In this document: positions 19,039 through 27,800 of the stretch, piece by piece | Position numbering within the stretch: position 1 is the first letter of the stretch | Layout: every line of letters begins with the position of its first letter | From: Okeania sp. SIO2C9 | GTDB taxonomy: Bacteria; Cyanobacteriota; Cyanobacteriia; Cyanobacteriales; Microcoleaceae | NCBI RefSeq assembly: GCF_010672455.1 | Contig: NZ_JAAHGO010000068.1 | Span: forward strand, 1-49,650 | Direction: 5' to 3' | Length of the DNA stretch: 49,650 bases | Translations under genes and position numbers: made by a program | The notes under the pieces: generated by a model | The model's input: only the letters and a program-made list of their open reading frames with translations | Database searches by the model: none | What the model was told of the DNA's origin: nothing

Positions 19039-19864
19039 GATGAATTGTCTTTATTGCCAAAGCCATAAAGTAATCAAAAATGGTCATCGTTAGGGAAAAC
19101 AGAGTTACTTGTGTCGTGACTGTGGCCGTCAATTGCCTCCTAACGGAGGAGCTACGCTTTCGAGAAAACCCATGTCCTAGTGCAGAATGGCGGAAATAAC
19201 TGACCAGTTACACAATCCTAAAAGCCTTACCAATCAATACTTCTGACTTCTGACTTCTGACTTGGTGACTTCCGCGTAGCGGCACTAGAGGTTATAGTTC
19301 TGATGTGAAAATGTCCCTGAATGGTATGGGATTCCGAGATATTGAGAGAGTCACTGGTATTTCCCACAACACAATACTTAACTGGGTGAGACTGGCAGAA
19401 GCCCAGATTCATCAGGAAAACTATGAAATTCCTGAAACAGCTAAAATTGACAAGCTTTAGACTTTTGTGGGCTCAAAAAAAACAAAATTTGGGTCTGGAC
19501 AGTTGTGAATACTAAAATGCCGGGAATTCTGAAGTTTGTGATCGGCGATCGCTCATTGCTAACTTTCACCACATTATGACAGATGATTCAGGGTTGGGCT
19601 TGTTTCTTATATGTTACAGATGGATACAAAATTTATCTTTGTTTAATTGAGAATTGCGTTCGCGTAGCGGTGCGGAGCACTATCATCTACTCAGCAAAAC
19701 CGCTAGCTCCGAGAGTAGAAGGAGAAAACTGCTGTCTGAGGCACTATTTAGCCTGGCTAAATCGTAAAACTTTGTATTATTCCAAGTCCACTGAGATGTT
19801 GTACAACTCAATTCGCTTGCTTATCTATTATTGGAAACATGGACAACTCCCTAAATTTTCCTAA
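19039..19864 (+). pseudogene. IS1-family transposase remnant
   Basis: The start MNCLYCQSHKVIKNGHR, then a stop and GKQSYLCRDCGRQLPPNGG, is the zinc-finger InsA-type N-terminus. After an inserted MITE, RGYSSDVKMSLNGMGFRDIE and RVTGISHNTILNWVRLAEAQ (HTH) follow, then TFVGSKKNKIWVWTVVNTKM and GILKFVIGDRS in another frame. An open part (19583-19864) then reads MIQGWACFLYVTDGYKIYLC and, further on, RVEGENCCLRHYLAWLNRKT. Lesions: an in-frame TAG at GHR*, one stop at DKL*, frameshifts, the MITE at 19177-19288 and a small insertion near 19655-19700 with repeat-like sequence GCGTTCGCGTAGCGGTGCGG. Confidence 0.85.
19177..19288 (+). repeat. MITE family C, copy 4, inserted in the IS1 transposase
   Basis: The 112 bp copy is bounded by CTAGTGCAGAATGGCGGAAAT and the inverse ACTTCCGCGTAGCGGCACTAG; these 21-base ends match at 15-16 positions. 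It interrupts the transposase between ...RKPMS and RGYSSDV, so it inserted after the IS1 copy was in place. Three copies of ACTTCTG lie within. Confidence 0.75.
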
Positions 19865-19865
19865 T

Positions 19866-20224
19866 TATATCATGTCCGAAGGCAATCGTTTGTGTAAAAG
19901 TTAGCGTGGATATCTATAAGGAAATTTAAGTTTTTTTTCTTGCTCTTATACCAAATCCAAAAAAGGTAGTTACATCTTAATTTGTGATTTATTGCTACAA
20001 TTAAAAATTTTATATATCAATCAAATGTCAAAATTAAGAATTTTTTCCTCTTTTTTATCTAGTTTTTCTTTCCCTGTTGTCTGTTCCCTGTTGTCTGTTC
20101 CCTGTTGCCTGTTGCCCGTCTCGAGACTGTAGCAATATTTTATGAAATTGGCATTAAGCCTTCCTGCCTTCCGGAGCTGTTGCCTACCTTTGCTATACAA
20201 CAACGATGCTACCGGACACGATAT
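19866..20224. repeat. MITE family E
   Basis: The ends TATATCATGTCCGAAGGCAATCG and CGATGCTACCGGACACGATATT are inverted repeats. Inner parts (AACTTAAATTTCC on the inverse strand, CCTGCCTTCCGGAGCTGTTGCC) are shared with 13108-13250. The middle has a CCTGTTGTCTGTT tandem run and an AT-rich insertion of about 170 bases not seen in the other copy. Confidence 0.65.
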
Positions 20225-20330
20225 TATTCGTCACTGTGCAATGCCAAAAGGTTTATTTATTTTCCGCAGATGTTTAATGTAGAAGCTCTAGTTCCTGAAT
20301 TCAGAATTATGGTTCCTGACTGACTCCTAA

Positions 20331-20928
20331 CTAACAATCTAACTCACAAACAACCCGCTCTAATTCTGTCTTCAAGAAATTAGAAGCACCTTGTTGATAA
20401 ATCTCCAGCAAACTGCGATAAAACCATAACGAACCCTCTTTTCCCCCCCTTAAACTTCTGCCAAACTGTATCGCCTTCTCTATAAAAGTCAGCTAGAGTA
20501 GAACGAGCATTATGTAATTTGTCCGCCATTGATACCCGCAGCACAGAAGTCGAAGCACAACGCATTTTTTCTAAATACCGTAACTTGCGTTCGCGCCACG
20601 GTGGTTTAGGTATTGTCAAAGATTCCGTGCAACTATCAACAATACTTAGAACCCTCTCTCCAAACTGTTGCCTAATTAATTCACGAGTCTTTTCTCCTCC
20701 TTGATCTTCCACAGCATCATGCAAAACAGCAGCGATCGCTTCATCTTCATCCCCACCATCTTCCAACACCAACACTGCCACACTAAGCAAATGACTAATG
20801 TAGGGAATATCACTACCTTTTCTCACCTGATGAGCATGAAGTTGAGTTGCTAATACTAAACCCGTATTTCTCACAAACTGATTTAAGAAGCCGATTAACA
20901 AATTGAAACTTGTGGTTTTTCCCAACAA
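20331..20928 (-). pseudogene. HD-domain phosphohydrolase (RelA/SpoT/Mesh1-like), frameshifted near the C-terminus
   Basis: The protein is a small HD hydrolase: ATQLHAHQVRKGSDIPYISHL (first His), VLEDGGDEDEAIAAVLHDAVED (HD motif) and VSMADKLHNARSTLADF (last Asp) are all present, so the active site is complete. Relatives remove phosphates from (p)ppGpp or similar nucleotides. At seven consecutive G (complement of C 20443-20449) the frame shifts. With six G the protein would continue EGSLWFYRSLLEIYQQGAS and LKTELERVVCELDC to a stop at 20331; as read, it ends at 20380 with an unrelated tail. The N-terminus is uncertain (TTG at 20928 or GTG at 20874) because repeat DNA lies directly upstream. Confidence 0.7.
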
Positions 20929-20954
20929 GAGAAATATGGTCGGACAGCTCCGAG

Positions 20955-21188
20955 ACCTCGCTATCCCATCCTACGGAATGCTGCGCAAACGACCGCTGTC
21001 TTGGTCGATTGGATATGGCTCTGGGACTAGCTCTTGACAGAGCCGCTCCGAAGATCGCCATCCCATCCTAAGGTCATGCTGCGCAAACGACCGCTTTTTT
21101 TCCCCGATCAAGGGGAGGCTTCAAGGCGCGAATTATTTAATTATTAATTATTAATTATTAATTATTAATTATTAATTATTCGGTAATT
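20955..21188 (-). repeat. MITE family D, copy 2
   Basis: In inverse orientation it carries the D end (ATTAATTATTCGGTAATTA), the AAGCGGTCG-type module (CGACCGCTTTTTTTCCCCG) and CTTGGTCGATTGGATATGG. The module GCTGCGCAAACGACCGCT occurs twice (20991-21000 region and 21080-21096). The other D end is missing or changed. It has cut into an IS1380 remnant on its right. Confidence 0.6.
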
Positions 21189-21280
21189 ATCCCTCCAGAG
21201 AAATTAGCGATAACTTCTTTTGCTTTAACTCTACCAAAATTGAATTTTTGAAAGATGTACTGACTAGAACTTGGAGTCAT
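21182..21280 (-). pseudogene. N-terminal fragment of an IS1380-family transposase
   Basis: Starting at ATG 21280, the minus strand reads MTPSSSQYIFQKFNFGRVKA then KEVIANFSGGIIT. The FSGGxIT motif shortly after an MTPSSSQ start is typical of IS1380 transposases. The frame is cut at 21182 by the TTACCGAA end of MITE D copy 2. No remainder of the gene was found in the window. Confidence 0.55.
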
Positions 21281-21853
21281 AAACTGAGTAGAATTTGACT
21301 AATTTTTGGGGATTTATTATAGCAAGTTTTGTGATTGTATTCAACTCTTGATTGAGGAACAAATTAATTAATTTTTCTTGAAAAAATCGCGGTTAATTTC
21401 TACTTTTTCCACAGTCTAATCAATTGGGTTCTAAACTCTAGAAAGAACAACACACTGTGGTTTTCTCTAATTGGCGATCGCTGTGTTAAAACCATTGTCC
21501 CGTAAATCTTCTGGGGTTGGAGACCGCATTCTTTGTGAGAAATGCGGGTAAAGCTTGTTCAAAACGATTTGAAAGTTTCATATTTTCTGATTAGATGTCT
21601 TTATTTGATAGTATAAAGTAGTGGTGAAAAAGGGGGTTGGAGTAAGATTTTTTTTAAACAAGCTTTGAAGGAGAATTCATAAGCTAGAATTCAATAGTTA
21701 GGAGAGAAAGACATTTTTATCAGATAAATAATGTCATTTTTTTTTGTAGGTAGTTTTGGGGGTAACTGTACAATCTGATTTTATATCAGTAGGAAATTCT
21801 AACTCTAGGCTCAATAACTACTGAATTATATTACTATTATAAAATTTCCAAGT
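21281..21853. other. Unassigned stretch
   Basis: No intact gene. On the minus strand a short readable piece (about 21570-21470, FEQALPAFLTKNAVSNPRRF) may be a remnant of a coding region I cannot name. The rest is AT-rich. Confidence 0.35.
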
Positions 21854-22540
21854 TTATTGAATATTTTTAGTTATAGTTTGACGCAAATTCCAAGGAGATA
21901 ATACTTCGACTTTTGCTCCCCAAGCCCTCAAACGCATAATTATGTTGTAATGATCTTTACGGTAGTTAACTCGACAATAAATATCATCGGGAGAACGAAC
22001 TTTTAAGATTTTTAATAGCTCCCGTTTATGTTCTAATTTACCCTCCGAACTATTAATCAAACTTTGAGCTTGTTTATAAGAAATTTTTGTGAATAAATTT
22101 TCTATTTCCGTACCTTTAATATACAGATTATTAAAGTATTTATCGAACCTAATTAGTAGAACATCTTTAGGTTTATAAAAATCAAAACCCCAAGCTTCAT
22201 TTCTCTTTATTTCTATTTCCGGTGGTTTTTTTGATTGACATATTTTGAGAGAAAAATTAGGCAGATTAACTCTATGCCAATCTAACCTCCAAACTTTTTA
22301 TTCTGTCAAGACGATAATCATACCAATCTATTCTCGTGCCACTATAATCCTTTAGAGTTTGACCATAAGCAAATAGATAAGGTGCGCGCTGAGAATAGTA
22401 AAGACAAACAGGATAGACTATATAATCTTCCTCATCATCTTGACGATCTTGAAAATTTCTAGCACTAACATAAGTAATTTTTATAGGTGGAATAGGCTGA
22501 GAATGCCAAATCTCTTTGAGTTTTTCCCGGAAAGAAAGTA
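21854..22540 (-). pseudogene. Remnant of a CRISPR-associated WYL-type protein (TIGR03985-like)
   Basis: Upstream part (about 22520-22275): IPPIKITYVSARNFQDRQDD, YIVYPVCLYYSQRAPYLFAY and IDWYDYRLDRIKSLEVR, followed by stops. After a frameshift: EAWGFDFYKPKDVLLIRFDK, LYIKGTEIENLFTKISYKQA and, in the last open frame (22060-21854), RSPDDIYCRVNYRKDHYNII and MRLRAWGAKVEVLSPWNLRQ. This order is what I recall for the cyanobacterial protein family TIGR03985, found with CRISPR-Cas loci and containing a WYL-like ligand-binding region. The N-terminal half is absent and at least one frameshift is present, so it is dead. Confidence 0.6.
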
Positions 22541-22604
22541 TTTATTGTTAATGATAACTGGTGATGTACAATAGATAACTTCCTACAGTATCCGCTGAGA
22601 AAAA

Positions 22605-22920
22605 GATACTCTCAAAGTAGACTTTGCTAGGACTCCTTTTAGTTAAGCTATTCAAGTTTATGGAGACCAAATTGTCAAAGATGTAGCAAAAAAGCTAGAT
22701 CAAATGATTTCTGGGGGATAACTTAAAGAAGGGAAACTGCTGAAAATAAAAGGACCTATTTCCGTATTAGCAAGTTATACTTTTGCCCATCAACTGGGAC
22801 ATTTATATGGAGCGATCGCCGTTTCAGACACTCGTTTAAATGCTTATGTTGTTGTTATTAGCACCACTCCCGACTATCCTCTAGGAACTCGCATTGACTT
22901 GGAAACTGGTAATTATACAA
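22605..22920 (+). pseudogene. csx3: csx3 pseudogene (CRISPR-associated ring nuclease)
   Basis: One frame reads DTLKVDFARTPFS, stop, AIQVYGDQIVKDVAKKLDQM ISGG, stop, then LKEGKLLKIKGPISVLASYT, FAHQLGHLYGAIAVSDTRLN and YVVVISTTPDYPLGTRID. The block HxLxHLYGAxAVxDxRLxxYVVxIS is the signature region of Csx3, which degrades cyclic oligoadenylate in type III CRISPR systems. Two TAA codons interrupt it (after TPFS and after ISGG) without shifting the frame. The frame runs on into a repeat at 22980, where a fused ATPase domain, if any, would have been lost. It is divergent from the CRISPR-associated remnant on its left. Confidence 0.65.
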
Positions 22921-22979
22921 GTACCTCCTTTACCTTCGTTGGAACCATCATTTTTAATCTATTGGGAACGATGATATTT

Positions 22980-23120
22980 TCAGGACTTACGCAGAGACTC
23001 TACATATAGGGAGGGGGCCATTCGGAGCTTTGCGGAACGCAAATACCATTCGCCCCTACAAACCGACGCTCCCACAGACCTGAGAGCGCGGGTCTCCAAC
23101 CAACGTTGAGATAAGAATTT
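22980..23120 (-). repeat. Repeat mosaic: GGACTTACGCA end and family F end
   Basis: AGGACTTACGCAGAGACTC at 22982 shares its first part with the repeat nested at 15984. At 23080-23115, GAGAGCGCGGGTCTCCAACC followed by AACGTTGAGATAA is the left end of family F in inverse orientation. No gene; it sits between the csx3 remnant and tRNA-Thr. Confidence 0.5.
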
Positions 23121-23134
23121 GAATTGATAAAAAA

Positions 23135-23207
23135 AGCCGGTGAGGAGACTCGAACTCCTGACCGTTCGATTACAAGTCGAGTGCTCTACCAACTGAGCTA
23201 CACCGGC
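23135..23207 (-). tRNA. trnT: tRNA-Thr (anticodon TGT)
   Basis: Acceptor stem GCCGGTG pairs with CACCGGC, D arm AGCTCAGTTGGTAGAGC, anticodon loop CTTGTAA giving anticodon TGT, and T arm AGGAGTTCGAGTCTCCT. The 73-base length is normal, with a T discriminator and no encoded CCA. The top pair of the anticodon stem (C/A) is mismatched. It lies downstream of the cytM-like gene on the same strand. Confidence 0.95.
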
Positions 23208-23265
23208 AACGTTCTTAATAATAGCAAAGCTGCAACTATTTATGCAACCCCTTTTTACTTTTAAA

Positions 23266-23646
23266 TCACATTTGTTTTAAATAGCTTAATAAATCGGCCA
23301 TTTCCCGATCGGTGGGCTGAAATTGGGGCATAGGTGGTGTTTGGCCACTAACTACTTGCTTAATAATTGCCACATCTGACTTGCGTTGGGAAATTCCTTC
23401 TAAATATGGTCCTATCTGACTTTCTAACACCCACTCGTGACAACCTGCACAGTTCATTTGAAAAATTGCATGGCCTTGAACTGGGTCTCCATCGATAGAC
23501 AATACTCTCTTTGTATAAGGATCGGAAACCTGAAACTGCCTAAATCCTAAAAACATAAATAGGATTGCCAACAGAACAGCCAGACCAACTAAGGCGCTCC
23601 ACTTCAGTAAGACTTCTTTTTTGGTATCAGCAAGCTGGTTATCCAA
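23266..23646 (-). CDS. cytM: Membrane-anchored c-type cytochrome, CytM-like
   Basis: The 126-residue protein has one N-terminal membrane segment (about residues 15-35, WSALVGLAVLLAILFMFLGF) that is uncleaved in appearance, then a class I cytochrome c domain: the heme motif CAGCH within HAIFQMNCAGCHEW and a methionine ligand in TPPMPQFQPTDREM, ending in an amphipathic helix ADLLSYLKQM. The sequence DPVQGHAIFQ...CAGCH and SGQTPPMPQFQ resembles cytochrome cM, which is conserved in cyanobacteria and acts in electron transfer under stress. The likely start is TTG at 23646, as no ATG or GTG suits. petG is the next gene upstream of it, on the opposite strand. Confidence 0.75.
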   Translation of the reverse strand: MDNQLADTKKEVLLKWSALVGLAVLLAILFMFLGFRQFQVSDPYTKRVLSIDGDPVQGHAIFQMNCAGCHEWVLESQIGPYLEGISQRKSDVAIIKQVVSGQTPPMPQFQPTDREMADLLSYLKQM

Positions 23647-24171
23647 AATCTTTAATATCTCAAAAAGTATCTACAAGAAAGTTTAATATCAATTAACATA
23701 CCTTAACAGCATTGCTCTTTTTAGGGTAATACTTTTATGTCAAGTACAAAGATTTAATATTAATCAATACTTTGAGGAACTATATTATTTATATTTGTAT
23801 ACAGAACCAATTTGGTATCTTGACCTTGATGACATTTTTGAGCCATGGAGTCTCGGTGGGATAGAGGCCAATACTAGAAAAATATTCTCATACTCCTCCA
23901 TGATGAATATTCGTATCTTCTCACTCTCTTTTTGGTATATTTACCCGCGTAAAAATTTGAGAGGCAAGTCATACATGGATTAAAGCAATACTTGAAAATA
24001 CTTTAATACGTCCCATCTGCCCATCTGCTCCTATATTTTTAAATAAATCCCATAAGGGTTTTATATATTGGCCTGGGATTTCTTTACTGGCACTTCCTCC
24101 CCAGACTCAAAAGAAATAGTAATATTGATCGATAAACAAATAAAAATTTCAACTATTAAGGAGTTGGCTTC
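23647..24171. other. Intergenic region between cytM-like gene and petG
   Basis: This divergent region should hold promoters for both genes. It is AT-rich; an open frame at 23795-23983 has no family likeness and is not called. No repeats of the families above are seen. Confidence 0.5.
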
Positions 24172-24288
24172 GTGGTAGAACCATTACTTTCTGGAATCGT
24201 ACTAGGTCTGATACTCGTGACATTGGCAGGACTATTTTTTGCAGCCTACCAACAATATCGACGGGGCAACCAATTAAACATCGACTAG
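24172..24288 (+). CDS. petG: Cytochrome b6f complex subunit 5 (PetG)
   Basis: A 38-residue membrane peptide from a GTG start: [20 protein letters not shown], then [17 protein letters not shown]. This is the invariant PetG pattern: short acidic N-terminus, one transmembrane helix and the YxQYRRG basic end. PetG is needed for assembly and stability of cytochrome b6f between the photosystems. A ribosome binding site AAGGAG lies 10 bases before the GTG. Its last 15 bases overlap the 3' end of rsmD, which runs the other way. The gene is easily missed because of its length and GTG start. Confidence 0.95.
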   Translation: MVEPLLSGIVLGLILVTLAGLFFAAYQQYRRGNQLNID

Positions 24289-24849
24289 ATTAGTCAATCT
24301 CTCCTCTTGTTGGGGACGAAAGAAAGTCAAAGCTGTATTGCCATAAACTTTCTGCCGACAAATTTCTAAGGTGGACACTGATTTAACAGACAATCCTTCG
24401 GGACTATGTTCCACTGCTAACTCGCTGGTTGGTGCTAGAAGTTGATATTGGGCGATCGCCTCCAATACTGGTTGATATAAATCACTAGCATAAGGTGGGT
24501 CAAAATAAATCAAGTCAAACTTTTGCCCTACCAGCACTTTTAAACGTTTTAATACATCTCCTCGTAACACCTGAAATTCCTGGGATGACCTGGCCACAAG
24601 TTGCCAATTTTGATGAATTACAGTACAAGCAGGGCCATACTTTTCAATAGCGATCGCTAAGGATGCTCCTCGACATAAAGCTTCAGCACCCATGGAACCC
24701 ACACCTGCACATATATCCAACCATCTACAACCAACTATATTAGTTTGCCAAATATTAAAGACTGCTTCTCGCACTTTGGCTAAAGTTGGGCGAGTGGTCA
24801 TTCCTGGTAAAGTTTTTAACGGACGATTTCCATATATCCTTAAATTCAT
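24274..24849 (-). CDS. rsmD: 16S rRNA (guanine(966)-N(2))-methyltransferase
   Basis: The 191-residue Rossmann-fold methyltransferase modifies G966 of 16S rRNA in the 30S particle. It shows the family start [33 protein letters not shown], the SAM-binding [19 protein letters not shown] and the catalytic YFDPPYAS motif (DPPY, about residues 117-120). ATG at 24849 starts 7 bases after the hisH stop, so the two genes form one transcription unit. The 3' ends of rsmD and petG overlap. The cytM-petG-rsmD-hisH neighbourhood is, to my knowledge, common in cyanobacteria. Confidence 0.93.
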   Translation of the reverse strand: MNLRIYGNRPLKTLPGMTTRPTLAKVREAVFNIWQTNIVGCRWLDICAGVGSMGAEALCRGASLAIAIEKYGPACTVIHQNWQLVARSSQEFQVLRGDVLKRLKVLVGQKFDLIYFDPPYASDLYQPVLEAIAQYQLLAPTSELAVEHSPEGLSVKSVSTLEICRQKVYGNTALTFFRPQQEERLTNLVDV

Positions 24850-24856
24850 GGTTGTT

Positions 24857-27800
24857 CTAACCAGCTAAGGCCAAATTTTCAGATATAACTTTACTAACAA
24901 AATTTGACAAAATTTGTAGTCCAAGAGTAGAAGATTTTTCTGGGTGAAATTGTACTGCCATTAAATTGTTTTGACCTACTGCTGCTGTAACTGTTTGATG
25001 GCCGTGAGTGACTGTTGCTGCTGTAACTTGAGAGTCAGTGGGGTCAACATAGTAGGAATGAACAAAATATACCCAAGGTTGAGAAGTTATGTCACTCCAC
25101 AAAGGATGGTCTGGTTGAGTAAATTGTAGTTGGTTCCAACCCATTTGGGGAATTGTCAGACCAGGTTCAGATTTAAACCGACGTACTTTTCCAGCAAGTA
25201 TTCCTAAACCTGGTTCCTGACCTTCTTCGCTACTTTCAAATAATATTTGCAAACCTAAACATATACCTAAAAAAGGTTTACCTGAAGCAATGACTTGTTT
25301 TATGGGTGTTTCTAAGTGGCGTGAGCGCAAATGTTGCACTGCCGGGTCGAAAGACCCTACTCCTGGTAAAATTACTGCATCAGCTTGTTCTATTTCTATG
25401 GTCGAATCTGTAATTTTTGGGGTTGCACCAGTTTTTTCTAAACCTTTACAGACAGAATGTAAATTGTTAAACTAAGCAAGCTCATTTCCAGATTATTCTT
25501 TTATAGAACCTGCTCGTCTTCAGAACCGGACGTGAGACTTTCACCTCATCACGGCTCCTCTCTTAAACGTCCCTTTTCATGGGTACACCCCTGCCTTAAT
25601 ATCAACATATCGTCAACCCATAAATAATCTTCAGGTAAATCCTGTAACTTTGGTTTTGCGTATGTCTTTTTATCTAAGGCAGTTTTAGTATCGTGGCAAT
25701 GTCGGTGCAACAGTTGTTTATTCTCATAAGTGTTGTCACCGCCTTCAGACTTTGGTTTTATATGGTCTACTTCTAATAGGTCATTTGGTCTAAAGGTTAG
25801 TCCACAAAATGCGCATTTATTCTTTTGTCGCTTTAATAGCGTTGTGACTTCTTTCCTTACGCCTGGATGTTTTCCGATTCTGCTACTCCAATAAGTCCAG
25901 TCACCGTCATAGGGTGATTTATTACCTTTTACCTTGATGTGGCTTATAATAGGAACATCTGAGTGTTGGTTAAGTATATATTCGCCGTCATTAAGTATCC
26001 AATCTCTGGTTTCTTTGTAGCGAGGGAAATACTTATCTTTAACCCATTTGGCTGGCTTATTTGGATGCCTTCTACTTGCCCATCGCCATAGTCTTTTCCA
26101 TAGGAGAAAATCAAGTTTTTGAAATATCTCTTTACTGATCGCGGCTGAGTAGTAGTTAGCCCATCCTCTAATTACCGGGTTTAACTTGCTTATTAAAGCC
26201 TCTGTTGGAGCGGTTTTGTGTGAGTTACATATATCCGCCAGTTTTCGGTAGTGGGTTTTTATACTTTTGGAGGATGGTTTAATCAGCGTTTTGAATTCTT
26301 TTTTGGTTGTCTTAATGTTCCATTGCCTGATAGTGAAACCAAGAAAGTCAAATCCAGGTTTGTTTCCTTCATGTTCTTCCAAGGTGTGGGCAATCTTAGT
26401 TTTCTCTGGTTTTAGTTCTAATCCTACTTGGTTTAACCATTCCTGTATTACGGCTTTTGCTTTTAAAACTACTTTGATGTCTTCGTGTAGGATTACAAAG
26501 TCATCAGCATAGCGTATTAGGGAAAGACTTTTCATTTTGTCTCTCTGACCTATTTGCCTTCCTCTGTTATCTTTAATATCAAGAGTTTTGGCAAATTCCA
26601 TTAGCCTTTCTTCCATACCGTGTAGGGCGATGTTTGCTAGTAAGGGCGATATTACCCCTCCCTGTGGCGTTCCTTCCATAGTGCTTGAGAATTGATTATT
26701 GTCAAATACACCAGCTCTTAACCATTGTTTGATTAATTGCCTGTAGGGTGTCTGACCTAATTTTCTCAACAGTGCATCATGGTTAATTCGGTCAAAACAT
26801 TTTGATATATCAGCATCAAGTACATATTTTGACTTTTTGTTAATGCTGAGATAGATTGCTTCAATAGCATCATGCGTTGACCGTCCTGGTCTAAAACCAT
26901 AGCTATTAGGCTCAAAGCGTGCTTCCCACTCTGGTTCCATACCTAATTTTACCAAGGCTTGTAATGCACGGTCGTACATTGTAGGGATTCCAAGAGGTCT
27001 CTTTTCATCCCTCCCTGGTTTTGGTATATATACTCTGCGGGTCGGGCTTGCCTTGAGGTGTCGTGATGCTAGTAGGTTCACCAAGTTAAGTCTTTGTATG
27101 GGTGGCAGGTTTTTAATACCATCTATCCCCGCAGTTTTCTTCCCCTGGTTATCCTGTGTCACGCGCCTAACAGCTAGCAACCTAGCGTAATAGCTTTTTA
27201 AAAGAAGTTTTTGGTATCTGTGCATCTTGCGGAGTTCGCCACGGCTGGATGCTTTGTAAATCAATTTTTGTAATTTGAATACAGATTTCTCCACTCGTTT
27301 CCAATTTATATCCTTCCATTTAAGGACCGGATTGATTGAAATTTGTGAAGGTATATCGCCTGTATCCCTTGCTACGCTTAAAAATGGCTTAGGATTCCCT
27401 AACTTTCTTTTTAGTGTCTGAGCTTTATTCATTACTATTCGTTGCCTTACATTACGTCTAACAGTGGGTAAGTCTGCAAATAAAGCTTTTTACCCAATCC
27501 TACTCCCCCTAAGACCTACGACTAAAGTGCGTAGATTGACCTTGAATGGCTTCCTAAGTTCTCGACCTATATTCTTAGGTGTCAAAGAGAGGTTTCCTCG
27601 TTCCCTTATTCCTTTTTACGGCTGATTTAGTGGGGTAAAATCTCCCGGAGGGTTCAGTATGGTTGTTGATAATATCACGCACATAAGATTATCCAATGAC
27701 CCTCTGACTTTCGTCCTACATTCCATAGCTACCTTTGGAGTGGTTCTACGTAACGAGAGTTTAATCACCTTCCTATTCGTCCACTTGTCAGCCTTTGCTT

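Noticed and set aside
23795-23983. 62-residue open frame between cytM-like gene and petG
   Set aside because: No family likeness, no ribosome binding site, and it would occupy the promoter region.
24857-25339. HisH starting at MQHLRS (25339)
   Set aside because: It would lack the first 54 residues of the glutaminase; the reading frame continues upstream to the intron and joins exon 1.
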